64,000 nt of DNA from Phascolomyces articulosus (taxonomy: Eukaryota; Mucoromycota; Mucoromycetes; Mucorales; Lichtheimiaceae), in contig JAIXMP010000015.1 in NCBI GenBank assembly GCA_025677815.1, positions 682,001 to 746,000 of the forward strand. Direction: 5' to 3'. Both the position numbers and the translations under genes were made by a program. Shown here piece after piece: positions 47,236 through 64,000 of the stretch. Position 1 is the stretch's first letter; each line of letters starts with the position of its first letter. The notes below the pieces were generated by a model. That model was not told the DNA's origin. It was given only the letters and a program-made list of their open reading frames with translations, and searched no databases.

Positions 47236-48734
47236 AAAAAAAATACATACCCAAAAATATTTCAAAACCTCTCCTTTTTTCTCATCCATTTTTTTTTTTG
47301 AAAAGCCCTTGTATTTACCAATTCACCTTACAAAGTTTGTTTGTTTTTCTTTTTTTTTTATACACACAAACATTATATTATCTGTCACTCGCATCTGTAT
47401 TTTTAAATCCATTCTGTATAGCATTCAAATAAGGGCAGCGATCTTTTTTTAAAAACAAAAATGCAACTCGAAATAGATAAAATATTATATAAACATAAAT
47501 AAATCGATGCTTTTTTTTTTGCCAACTTTTATATATATATATATATTTTGATGGATTGATTGGTGATCATTATTCACATATTTATAGAATTCACAAAAAA
47601 AAAAGTGGCGATGATCCTTTAGACTTTAAAGAAAATTTAAGTTGGGTGAAATGAGTCTATTAAAACGTTTTAGTTATTTTAGATCGCATTCTATGTTGAA
47701 AAAAAAAAAAACAAGTTGAGGAAAATATATATTAATGCATAGCTCTCTCTCTCTCTCTATGTTGTAGTAGTATATAATTCATACAAGTAGTTTGTAGAAC
47801 TTTTTTTTTGTTATGTATGTGCTTGAAAAGGAGTATCTTACATGCATTTATAATAAATAGGAACTTTTTTTTTGTTTTAGCTTCATTATTATCACTTCTA
47901 TAACATGTTTATAAAGACTACTAGCCTATTATATATTCTCCTTTTATATATATAAATATAAACATAAGGCGTTTTTTGGTTCCTTATATCCTTCTATATA
48001 ATATAATTTATATATAAAACCAGGATTTATCGTTTTGTGGTTTTTGGACACTCACTCACCCTTGAATGTTAAATAACGGTCTTATAATCGTAAAAAAAAC
48101 ACTACTACAAAACGATCTCCCTTCATCCATTATTATTATTCTTATTCTTCATTGGGGTTGGGGGAGGGAGGAGGAGGAGTAGGAGACGATCTTTATAATT
48201 CAAGTGTAAGATTCAAGGACAAAACATAAAATCTAAGGACGATCTTTATTTTTATCGCATTTATTTATAATTACATTACTAAACAGTTGTTTATTATTTT
48301 GTTTCATACTTTTGTACTCATTCCCTTTTGTTTAGTATCCAAAAAAGTTAAACTTTTTTTTTTAGCACCTAACAATCCAACATAATGGCGCATTGGGAAT
48401 AAGGAGTCAAGAAACGGATTTACTTCAACTAAATGTAATAAAATCTGGGGGAGTTCAACGTAGATCTGGTTTAACAAGTGATCGAAGGTTTTCATGGCTT
48501 TTGAGAAAAAAAGAAAAAAAAAGGGAGATCTTCTTGGGGGGGTTATTAGGGTGAAGATTGGATTCAACCTTTTTGTTCATGTTAACAGTGCTTTTTTTTT
48601 TTGAAAGGGGCCGGGGGGAACGGGCGGCAAAAAAAAATAAAATAAAAAAAAAGAATATAAATAACGGCTTCTTTTAATTATTATTTTCTACATTTTTTTT
48701 TACTTACTTAATTACACATTCTATTATTATTACA
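47236..48734. other. Intergenic, promoter region of the wall-protein gene
   Basis: 1.5 kb without a supported gene. A purine-rich G tract lies near 48153-48185, and the region immediately upstream of the wall-protein gene is listed separately. Confidence 0.55.
48607..48663 (+). promoter_or_regulatory. G-rich element and TATA box of the wall-protein gene
   Basis: A G/C-rich block (GGGGCCGGGGGGAACGGGCG, from 48607) is followed by an A tract and TATAAATA at 48656-48663, about 70 bases before the ATG at 48735. The G block stands out in this AT-rich DNA. A strong regulated promoter is inferred. Confidence 0.5.
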
Positions 48735-50180
48735 ATGAGACCTTCCCCTCTTCTTCTTTCTGCTGCCGCATTAGCTGTACTTGCTACTTCTTCTACTACT
48801 CATGCCAGTCCAGTCGTGAATAATGGTATTTCAAAACGGGGTGATTTTAAACAAGTACGTGCTGAACCTATTCAAGCCAGCCATGTCAATTATGCCACGA
48901 TTCGAGACTATGTCAAACGTGCTGGCTCATCCACTGGTAGTGATGAACAAGATGCTTCTGCTTCCTCACAATCATCCGATGAGAAACAAGACGATAAAAG
49001 TGACAAGGGTTCTGGTAAAGGATCTTCTAGCAAAGAGGATGATTCTTCCTCTTCATCATCAGACAAAGGTGATTCCAAGGGAACATCCAGTAGTGATAAA
49101 GACAATGAAGAAAGCGGTTCTTCCAAATCTGATTCCGATTCTTCTTCTAAGGGTGATAGTAAAACTTCAGACAAGAGCAGTAGTGGCGAAGAGGATAGTC
49201 CCTCATCTTCATCATCGGATACTAAGACCAGTAGTGATGACGATTCTTCTTCTTCTTCCTTAAAAGATAGAGAAGCAACAGGTTCAAGTGATACGGAAGA
49301 TGATTCATCTTCCGGTGTCAGTAAAGGTGTGTCTGTAGCTGCTGATCCTGCTTCTGAAAAAGATTATTCTAGCCAAGACGACACTTCTGCTTCTTCTGAT
49401 GACCAATCTGCTAGTCAAGACGATACTGCTACCACTACTGATGACCAATCTGCTAGTCAAGACGATACTGCCACCACTACTGATGACCAATCTGCTAGTC
49501 AAGATGATACTGCTACTACTACTGATGACCAATCTGCTAGTCAAGACGATACTGCCACCACTACTGATGACCAATCTGCTAGTCAAGATGATACTGCTAC
49601 CACTACTGATGACCAATCTGCTAGTCAAGACGATACTGCTACTACTACTGATGACCAATCTACTCCAGATGCTACATCCAGTCAAGATGACACTTCTGCT
49701 GCTGACCAATCGACACCCGATGCTACTTCTTCTGATGATCAAACCACGCCTGATGCTACTAGTTCAGATGATGCCACCAGTGAAGATTCCACTTCTTCCG
49801 AAGATACTACATATGGAGCTACTGCTTCTGATAGTGCTGCTGATGCATCTGCTTCTTCATCTGATTCAGAAACCTCCGGTGTGGAACTTGCAGGAGCCTC
49901 TGATGATGCTACCTCCTCTGCCAGTGATTCCTCGTTCGCATCACCTACTACAGGAACTGATAGTTCCTTAACGCCATCAATCCCTGTTGAAAGTAGCAGT
50001 GTAGGTGGTACTACTCCTTATCAATCTTCTTCTGTAGGTGGTCTTTACCCATCTTCCTCTCCAGCTACTTCAGTTGCTTCTCTTCCTTCGAATGCACCTC
50101 AAGGTTCCGCTGCAGTAGCTCTTCGTCCAGCTCATCTTTTGATCGCTCCTGCCTTTTTATTCCTTCGTTTCCTTTTCTAA
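48735..50180 (+). CDS. GPI-anchored Ser/Asp-rich cell-wall protein with tandem repeats
   Basis: A single exon of 481 aa. An N-terminal signal peptide (hydrophobic LLLSAAALAVLATSS, cleavage near THA-SP) is followed by two possible Kex2 sites (SKR at about 34, VKR at about 62). The body is very rich in Ser, Asp, Thr and Gln and contains six exact-length copies of the 14-residue unit DDQSASQDDTATTT. The C-terminus is hydrophobic (HLLIAPAFLFLRFLF) after small residues, as for GPI attachment. No catalytic domain is present. Role inferred: a heavily O-glycosylated, negatively charged wall or surface protein. Such proteins evolve quickly by repeat slippage. Confidence 0.85.
   Translation: MRPSPLLLSAAALAVLATSSTTHASPVVNNGISKRGDFKQVRAEPIQASHVNYATIRDYVKRAGSSTGSDEQDASASSQSSDEKQDDKSDKGSGKGSSSKEDDSSSSSSDKGDSKGTSSSDKDNEESGSSKSDSDSSSKGDSKTSDKSSSGEEDSPSSSSSDTKTSSDDDSSSSSLKDREATGSSDTEDDSSSGVSKGVSVAADPASEKDYSSQDDTSASSDDQSASQDDTATTTDDQSASQDDTATTTDDQSASQDDTATTTDDQSASQDDTATTTDDQSASQDDTATTTDDQSASQDDTATTTDDQSTPDATSSQDDTSAADQSTPDATSSDDQTTPDATSSDDATSEDSTSSEDTTYGATASDSAADASASSSDSETSGVELAGASDDATSSASDSSFASPTTGTDSSLTPSIPVESSSVGGTTPYQSSSVGGLYPSSSPATSVASLPSNAPQGSAAVALRPAHLLIAPAFLFLRFLF
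49398..49649 (+). repeat. 42-bp coding tandem repeat, six units plus partial
   Basis: Units start at 49398, 49440, 49482, 49524, 49566 and 49608; a seventh, diverging unit begins at 49650. Differences are nearly all synonymous third-position changes (GAC/GAT, GCT/GCC, ACC/ACT), so the 14-residue product is preserved in all six. Confidence 0.92.
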
Positions 50181-50587
50181 AAAAAAAAGCATATTGATTT
50201 TTTTCCCTTTTTTTGTGTATTTGATTTGATTTAGTTTTTTTTTCCTTTTTTTTTTAATTACTGTAGTTAGTTTTTGGAGAAATTTATTTTTTTTAGTATC
50301 TTTTATTATTTTTATTATTATTATTTTATTATTATATATATTTACGATTGTCAAAATAAAAAAAAGCACGTTATTATTCTTTTGACTTATTATATGATAT
50401 GGTTGATATTATTAAGTTTATACAAAAAATTGACTACATTACATTCATTACATTGTTACCAACGATATTTATTAGTGGAAAAATAGAATAACGTTATTTT
50501 TTTTTATCAAAATGGATCATACCAACAACAAAGCCTGCACCTATTGATCAATCGTTTTACTTTTTACTCCTATTATTTATATATGCA

Positions 50588-51330
50588 GGATCAAAGAAGA
50601 CTTACAGAATAATAATAATAATATATCCCTATAAAATATTAAACTGTCTTGTTCATTATGTATATCATGATTAAGATTTGCGTAGAATCGGGGGAGGGGG
50701 GAGGATGTAAATATTAGTTTGTTTGCTTTTTTTTTGTCGTTTCCTTAGTTTATATGATCGACGAAAATGCCATCTTGCAAAAAAAAAAGCCATTATGACG
50801 TCTTCTCCTTGTTCAAAAATACCTAATAATGTATATTTGCGTGGACATACTATTCTTGTTTATATTTCATAAAATACACGATTACTGTGTTCCACGTAGA
50901 AAATGGTTTTGACAACCTATGTTCTATCTAAATGGATAGTAAGCATATATCCCTATATCGGTTTGTTTCTATACGTTTAAAATTTGGTTTTTAATAAGTC
51001 TCCTATAATCCAGCGTCTGATAAGACATATTGATTGACACAGCTCAAAAAGTAAAAGAGTAATTAAAAAACTCTATTGAGAACAGGGAAAAGGCTTTAGA
51101 GGATGAGACAAGTTTCTTTCTGTACAAATAATATAGGACAAAGAAGACTCGCAAAAAAAATAATAATATATCTTATAAATTTATTAAACCAGCTTTTTCA
51201 TTAGTCTATATACCTTTGGATGAACAGCAGGATTTGTATAATATGGGGTAAAAAAAAAACTTGATTATTTGTCGTTTCCTTAGTTTATATAATCGACGAG
51301 AGAGAATTCATCATCTAGCAGAAATCTATA
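50588..51330. repeat. Diverged direct duplication downstream of the wall-protein gene
   Basis: Two segments, about 50588-50785 and 51134-51315, share collinear blocks: CAAAGAAGACT with (ATA) runs and ATATATC, then TATTAAAC, then TTGTCGTTTCCTTAGTTTAT followed by ATCGACGA. Spacing between start points is about 545 bp. No coding frame. The remaining sequence between 50181 and 51563 shows no feature. Confidence 0.7.
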
Positions 51331-51563
51331 TGATGCAGCAATATTTGGAATACATTCACTTGCTGGATTCAATATGTAGATATTTAATTCTGGTACGTTA
51401 TAAAAAGAATACGATATGTTAATATACAATAACATTTTGGTCCGATGCTATTATGAGTACAACGTATATCTATCTATTCGATAAAACGATAAAAAATTGG
51501 GTTGACATTGAATAACAACAGTGTAAAAGTTATTTTATTTTTTCGGGTCTTGATACACTAGGA

Positions 51564-52829
51564 ATGTTACGCAACATAGTATCATCCATTTTTCGACGAC
51601 AAACGGGGCCATACGTTCACCTTTCACGAAAACAATTAGAAGATCGTTTAGCAACATTAGAAACTATTCAAAATAAACGAAAAAATAACCTTAAAAGCCC
51701 AACAAAAATTACAGCGACCAAAGTACAACCCATATTCAATGGCGATCAACAACAACAACAACAACAACAACGAATCGCGTTACAAATAGCATATTTAGGT
51801 TGGAATTATTATGGTTTTACATCATCCAATATTCAAAATGAAGAGACCATGCCAACGGTTCAGGGACAGTTAATGAAAGCATTATTACAAACCAAACTTA
51901 TTCAAGATCCATTCACCTGTGATTTTTCGCTCAGTGGAAGAACAGATACTGGTGTGAGTGGTGTAGGACAAATCGTAGCACTGGATGTCCGTGGAAAGAA
52001 ACAGTTACCTTATCTTCGTATTCTTAACAGTGCTTTACCACCTGATATACGTGTCCTTGCATGGTCTCCTGTTGCGAATACATTTAACGCTCGATTTGAT
52101 TGTCTTTCCAGAACATACCATTATTATTTTCCTACCAAAGGATTATGTATCGACAGTATCAAGAAAGCAACCTCTTATTTAGTGGGAGAACATGATTTTC
52201 GAAATTTTTGCAAATTTAATCCATCTAAAAATCTTGTCCATTATCGTCGTACCATTCTTTCTGCCAATGTATCTGTTCTGAATCCCATAGGAGGAGAAGG
52301 TGAAGGAGAATTTGCACGCTTTGAATTAAAAGGTACAGCCTTTCTATGGCATCAAGTACGATGTATTGTATCCATTTTACTTTTGGTTGGACAACGACTT
52401 GAAAGTCCTTCTATTGTTCAATGGCTTTTAGATGTTGATCAAGTACCTGGTAAACCAGAATATCCTTTGGCCAGTGGGTTACCTTTAATTTTGTTTGATT
52501 GTGAATATAATGATCAGGAACATTTTACATGGTATCGAGAACAAACGCATCGCACCAAGGATCATTTTCAATTATTATGGAGTGAACAGATGACCAAGGC
52601 TCTATTATATCAAAGCTTTCTAAATACATTGTCTTCTTCATCTTCCAATGAAGATATCTCAATGCCATCCAAAGTAAAACGCGTTCAATTAGGTGCAAGT
52701 AAAGAAATATGGACGACACATTATAAACCGTTAAAGAATCGAAGACGTGATGATCCTTATTCCATAAAACAACAAAAATATAATACATTGGATATAAAAG
52801 AAAAAGAAGAAATAAAAGATTTGATTTAA
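51564..52829 (+). CDS. PUS3: tRNA pseudouridine synthase 3 (TruA family)
   Basis: A single exon of 421 aa. TruA landmarks: IAYLGWNYYGFTSS; FSLSGRTDTGVSGVGQIVAL with the catalytic Asp in GRTD; NTFNARFDCLSRTYHYYFP; LVGEHDFRNFCKFN; FLWHQVRCIVSILLLVGQRL. The arrangement and the LVGEHDFRNFCK block fit Pus3/Deg1, which makes pseudouridine at tRNA positions 38 and 39 in cytosol and mitochondria. A run of eight Gln (CAA) precedes the domain. The usual charged residue after GRTD (GRTDK or GRTDR) is Thr here. The N-terminus (MLRNIVSSIFRRQTG) is basic and could be a mitochondrial presequence; an alternative later start is not needed. Confidence 0.9.
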   Translation: MLRNIVSSIFRRQTGPYVHLSRKQLEDRLATLETIQNKRKNNLKSPTKITATKVQPIFNGDQQQQQQQQRIALQIAYLGWNYYGFTSSNIQNEETMPTVQGQLMKALLQTKLIQDPFTCDFSLSGRTDTGVSGVGQIVALDVRGKKQLPYLRILNSALPPDIRVLAWSPVANTFNARFDCLSRTYHYYFPTKGLCIDSIKKATSYLVGEHDFRNFCKFNPSKNLVHYRRTILSANVSVLNPIGGEGEGEFARFELKGTAFLWHQVRCIVSILLLVGQRLESPSIVQWLLDVDQVPGKPEYPLASGLPLILFDCEYNDQEHFTWYREQTHRTKDHFQLLWSEQMTKALLYQSFLNTLSSSSSNEDISMPSKVKRVQLGASKEIWTTHYKPLKNRRRDDPYSIKQQKYNTLDIKEKEEIKDLI

Positions 52830-53171
52830 CACTATCATTAATCATAGACCCAAAATAATAAAATAATAATAATAAAAGAAAATGTTCTACCAAAAAACAA
52901 TTAATGAGAAAAAAAACAAAATGTAAATTTTTTGAGTAATATGCGTGTTGTAATAATATGTACAATTTATGTATAAGATTCTAACAGAAAGAAAAGAAAA
53001 CAATTTAAGGGTTTAAGGGTGGGAGAGATGGTGTAAAGGAATCGTTGGAAAGCAGTAATAGTTGTGGGAAAAAAACATTGCTTATGAAATAAAACACAAG
53101 TATCTATCAAAAAAAAAAGATGTAATAATATAATGAAATAATAATATAAATATATCCCATGTCAATAAAAA

Positions 53172-55310
53172 TTAGCTGATACCCAAGGATCGTTTGCTAA
53201 ACTCATACACGGCATAACTTATACTAACAGAAGGAACTACCTATTTATCAAAAAAAAAAAAAATCAATCAATAAATAAATATATTCATTTAGATAAAAGT
53301 TAGTTTTTTTTTGTACCTTAAATAATGTGGGTCCTAAACCTTTATAAAATCCTTTCACACCATCAGCTTGAAACGTTTTTCTAGCTGCATCCCAAGCAGA
53401 AGAGTAATGATGTGGATGACCTGGGGTACCTTGAGCTTGTAACCTGAAAAAAAATGATCCACCAAAATGGTTCCTTTTAATATTTTGCCCTATTCGTTTT
53501 TTTCCCTTTCAGTTGGTACATGTAAAAAGTTGAATCTTACCTCGTCCGGACAAGGTTGAGTGGATATACTGTAGTAGCGCCAATGGAACCACTGACCATA
53601 CCACATGCCCATAGCACTAACACGTTAGGTAATAGATCGTTACTGCTTTTTCGTTTCTCTTCTTGTCCGTTCATGTAACGTAAATAAGTGACTTTGAGCG
53701 TTTCATATATACCTAGAGTAACATTTATTATAAGTGATTGGTTTTTTTCTTCTTCTTCTCTTTCGTCCTGTAGTGTGAATAAAACTAAGAGGAAAAATTA
53801 CTTACCCATATCTAATGCTTGGTATGGAAACACACCTATTAAACCAAGCGTTAATCCAGGCCAAAAGGCACGAATCCCTTGCGATTTATACATGGATTTG
53901 ATAGTATCAAGAACAAATGATCGACCTTGTGCTTGAACCGCTGTGGCCGGATTATTGACACCAATTTTAGTGGACATGATACGAGTTTTGAGTGTTTCCA
54001 CAGGATAAATACAAAATTGTGAGCACAGACCAGCCATACCACCAGCAACAAACCGTGCGCCGACAGGTATAGCATTCTTATCCTCGACACCAGTAAATTG
54101 AGCGAGTAACGTCTTGGCCGTCTCAAAGACATAAAATTTAATGGCAGATTCAGGAATAATTTTCATCACATTCAATCCATTACCAACAAAAAACGCACGA
54201 AATCCTCCTTGACCATAAATACTTTTGACAGCATTCACAATAGAAGAAGAGGATTCATTGACTGCAATCGATTTCATGTGACTTGGTCGAGGGGAGGTTT
54301 GAGTAATCAGGTACACTTTGAGTCTGTCAAAGGGAGCCGTACATGTACGTGAAACAGCACCAGCAATACCACCTGCTGCAAGGTACTTGTAAGCATTTTG
54401 TGCTGCTTCATCTGTATGTGAAAATGAGACTTCAGCATCTTGAGTCAATTGTGTGGATGTTTGATAATATTGATAGATTTCTGTAATCGTTGTCTCTCGT
54501 GGAAGTAGCTATATATATATATATATATTATAAAAAAAACAAGGAAGAGATGTGGTTAGTTTCCTTTTTTCATATATATATATATATATATATTTGATCC
54601 ATCCCAATTTCCTTTTTTCATCATCTGTTATCCACCTCTAACAAGTTACAATTTTATTAGTCCTTGATAATCATAAATACTAAACGATGATGGATGATCC
54701 TCTTACCAGTAAGAAATCACGCCAATCCCGAAAATCAATATATCCATTTCCCTCTAATTAAGATATTGTTATTACAAATAAAGAATCAGTATGACACCCC
54801 TTCCGTTTCCTTTTTTTTTCCATAGTCCTTCTATCTATATGAAACATAAACTCTCTCTCTCTACTATGCTTTATATATATATTTACCTGTATCAATCACT
54901 TGAATAAATTCACTTAGTTCATCCTTTGTCACACGTATTCCTGCTGCTTTGAGTGCGTTTTCGAGATCGTCTGCGCGTAATCGATTATCACCAGACTGGT
55001 CAATTTCTGAAAACAGATCCCATAATTCCTTTTCCTTTTCAAGTACATAAGTTCTAAATTCAGAATAATCAATGGCACCGTCTCGAGCTGTATCACATTT
55101 TGCTAATAGATCGGTAGCATAACGTGTATGAGCAGGTAAATGGGTCAGTTTATGAAAGCCACGAAGAATGGCAGCTGCATCAAGATATCCCGTTCCGTTA
55201 CTGTCTAATGAATCAAATAAACTTTGAATACGATTTTCACGCTCGGCCACCTTTTCGTCAAAATAAGGATGTCGAACTTTTTGTTCGTCCGATGAAATGG
55301 GTGGTGTCAT
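53172..55310 (-). CDS. SAL1: Calcium-regulated mitochondrial ATP-Mg/Pi carrier (SCaMC / Sal1)
   Basis: Six exons (minus): 55310-54887, 54753-54707, 54508-53806, 53712-53541, 53443-53317, 53240-53172 (513 aa). The N-terminal half has four EF-hand-like loops (DSNGTGYLD, DTARDGAIDYSEF, DQSGDNRLRADD, DTGEGNGYIDF, the last completed by splicing). The carrier half has three repeats with signatures PFDRLK, PVETLK and PLNLVR (the third lacks the usual acidic residue, as in related carriers). Family role: calcium-dependent exchange of ATP-Mg for phosphate across the inner membrane. The C-terminal IYETLK, GMVSGSIGATTVYP and YAVYEFSKRSLG match the family. Convergent with PUS3, 342 bp apart. Confidence 0.94.
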
Positions 55311-56303
55311 AGAGTAGAATGGTCTATATTTATATATGTAAGGAACAAAGAAAAAAAAATATTAAAAACAGGACAGGTTTCTTGTTTGTCCAGGGAGGGA
55401 GGGAAAGAAAGAAAAAAAAGGGTATGTGCGTGTGTGAGTGTATTGAGGATTACTAAATGGAAATAGAAAGAAAGAGTGGGGAGGTTGTTTGTATATGAAG
55501 GTTAGCAAACAAAAGATAGTGACCGAAAAAGAAAGTGATTCACAACAACAACACACGCGTTTTGTTTAAACGGATAATCGAAACACACACAAAAAAAAAA
55601 TAATAAGGAAGAAAAAAATAATAATAACGCTAACAAAATTTTCGTTTCAGTGGCAGCTTGATTTTGATTTAATTGAGGACATTGATATAGAGAACCTGTC
55701 AATGACAATTTAACAAGTACTCATCAGTTTGTATAACCATTTATTATTATAATATAATGAATACAATGCCAATTCATTCATTTTAATGATATACCAATAC
55801 AATCATATATTTGATATTTAAATATAGCATACTTTTGTTTTTATGTAAGGCAGAAGGAGGAGAAATCAATTATTAAATAAGTAATAACTATGCAAAGTAA
55901 CTTTTACAATAAATTCAGAATTTTTCATCCGCTTTAAGTCAACGTCTTTCTTTTTTTTCTTTTTCTCTCAAAAAAGCTTTATTTTTTAACTTATTTTTTA
56001 TTTTTATTTTTATTTTTTTTTATCACATAACCCTACTCATGGAGGCCTATTAAACAGTGCCAGTTTGGATCTGTCGCTTTTCATCTGCTTACCAACAACA
56101 AAAAAAAAACATTTTTAAAGCAGATTGTAGAACGACATTGAGCAACCCTTTTTTCATAACTCTGTTTTTTCAACACTTAAAATAAAAGAGGCCCTCCCCA
56201 CAACCCAGTAAATTCGTAAACTGTAAAAAAAAATTATATACAATACCCACCCATATAGATATAAAAAAAACGTGCGTTGCTATCATAATTTCGTGAATTA
56301 ACG
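55311..56303. other. Intergenic, divergent promoters of SAL1 and GCN2
   Basis: About 1 kb between two diverging genes, with AT-rich sequence and A-rich tracts. No gene or specific element recognised. Confidence 0.55.
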
Positions 56304-63042
<6,739 letters not shown>

Positions 63043-63555
63043 CATTATTGTTTGTAGCATATTTTTTATTATTATTTTTCTTATTATTAATTGAAAAAAA
63101 AAAAAGCAATCATCAAATAAACACATTTATATATATTCATTGCATACACATTTATAAGAACATATATATATTTCATTAGAAGACTATGGTGGTATGGCTA
63201 AGAACGCACTCACTGTATATCTTACAGCAAAATTGTATTTCATACGAGCTGTTCGGATAATATTATAAACAGATCGAGATACCAAGTAGCTATAAACGTT
63301 TTATAAACAAAATATTCGCGCTATCAAGAACACTTTTTTAGGATATTTATATTATAGCAACAGTTGGCAAATAAAGAGTGATGCAAACGCCCTGCAAGTG
63401 ATTCCCAGTTATCTTTGATACAAAAGCTATAAATTTTATTATGTGGAATTCCATAAAAATAAGCATAGCTCCCTACTATAATGTAGGTATAAACTGCATA
63501 GTGATGCTTGTCTAAAATGTGTCAATTTATTTATTAGTAACTATAATATATAAAA
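63043..63555. other. Spacer between convergent GCN2 and RNF121-like genes
   Basis: AT-rich 3' flanking DNA of both genes; no feature seen. Confidence 0.55.
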
Positions 63556-64000
63556 TTAATCCAAGTTAAGTAAATAGTAAGAGAGTTGTACGGCGCCAAA
63601 TATAAGCTGTAAAATAAAAAGAGTGTATACACCAAGTTAGAATGCATCAATGAAATATAGGACACGCTTTTCGTTCAACATTACCGGTTGCCATACTACA
63701 AGATAACGGACGCCATCAAGTATATTAAGATATAATTGCTGCTGAGTATCCCATCTATAACAAGAAATAATATTAGATGTTAATAACAATCAAGGGCATC
63801 AACTGAAATAAAGACTTCAACTAAGCTAGTTAATACATACGGATTCTTTTTGAATTGTTTCAGATCCACTTTTTCTTTACTATATATGTAAAAGATACAT
63901 CATCAGCAATTCTATTCAAAACAATATTTTTGTTCATAATAAAATACTCACCAGTAGGGACAAATATCCTTTTTACCAATCAAACACCATCCACGAATGC
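63556..64000 (-). CDS. RING-type E3 of the RNF121/RNF175 family, C-terminal part (5' end beyond window)
   Basis: Four exons are visible (minus): from the window edge at 64000 to 63952, 63879-63841, 63754-63685, 63606-63556. Spliced protein: IRGWCLIGKKDICPYC, KEKVDLKQFKKNPWDTQQQL, YLNILDGVRYLVVWQP, LIFGAVQLSYYLLNLD, stop. This is the end of the RING finger (CPYC) and the conserved VRYLVVWQP tail of RNF121-type multispanning Golgi/ER ubiquitin ligases (RGWCIVGKKxTCPYCKEKVDL in animals, from memory). The membrane-spanning N-terminal part lies to the right of the window. Family role: membrane-protein quality control. Convergent with GCN2. Confidence 0.85.

Noticed and set aside
50157..50369. Minus-strand Lys-rich frame after the wall-protein gene
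   Set aside because: Translation of poly-T sequence; no support.
63637..63684. Read-through end of the RNF121-like protein (VMLNEKRVLYFIDAF)
   Set aside because: A donor at 63684 and an acceptor before 63606 give a tail (LIFGAVQLSYYLLNLD) that fits the family better.

Overview
The window is nuclear DNA of a filamentous fungus, most likely an early-diverging one (Mucoromycota, probably Mucorales). Evidence: it is AT-rich with long A/T homopolymers and (TA)n tracts; protein genes are interrupted by many short introns (about 50-150 nt) with GTAAGT/GTAAAT donors; the encoded set is fungal or fungal-type (VTC4, Rtc5/MEAK7-type TLDc protein, LOA1-like acyltransferase, DSC3, GET2, Sld7-like factor, GPI-anchored Ser/Asp-rich wall protein). 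All gene models below were spliced by eye, requiring donor/acceptor sites, reading-frame continuity and family-consistent protein across each junction.

Left part (1-21,230) is gene-poor. It holds the end of a repeat-rich unknown protein gene (3-1373) followed by a G/T-skewed tail with intron-like gaps; a long stretch of degenerate tandem and inverted repeats (2.2-6.6 kb); one isolated intact gene, an N-myristoylated TLDc protein (7943-9844); a frameshifted F-box-type gene remnant (10.3-10.8 kb); a perfect-length 13-bp tandem repeat; a decayed multi-exon gene (14.9-17.0 kb), a 5' piece of which recurs 3.9 kb further on; and a cluster of four RFX X-box-like palindromes about 0.9 kb upstream of the first gene of the dense part.

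Right part (21,231-64,000) is dense and ordinary in organisation: BTB-BTB-CAP-Gly protein (+), LOA1-like acyltransferase (+), type II PI 4-kinase (-), Sld7-like replication factor (-), VTC4 polyphosphate polymerase (-), polyprenol reductase (-), DSC3 (-), DUF4334 protein (+), mitochondrial ribosomal mS25/mL61-type protein (+), GET2 (-), MIT-like/RasGEF protein (+), GPI-anchored wall protein (+), PUS3 (+), EF-hand mitochondrial carrier SAL1 (-), GCN2 (+) and the 3' end of an RNF121-type RING E3 (-).

There is no operon logic. Many products act at membranes: ER lipid, glycan and protein quality control (LOA1, DFG10, DSC3, GET2, RNF121), vacuole/endosome (VTC4, PI4K2, MEAK7/Rtc5) and mitochondria (SAL1, mS25/mL61). 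I did not find a CRISPR array, rRNA, tRNA or an intact transposon. The most unusual items are the BTB-BTB-CAP-Gly fusion, the X-box cluster, the decayed gene with its duplicated 5' fragment, the candidate Sld7 homologue, the array of intron-like units at 5.9-6.5 kb, and the spliced-looking G/T-rich tail of the first gene.
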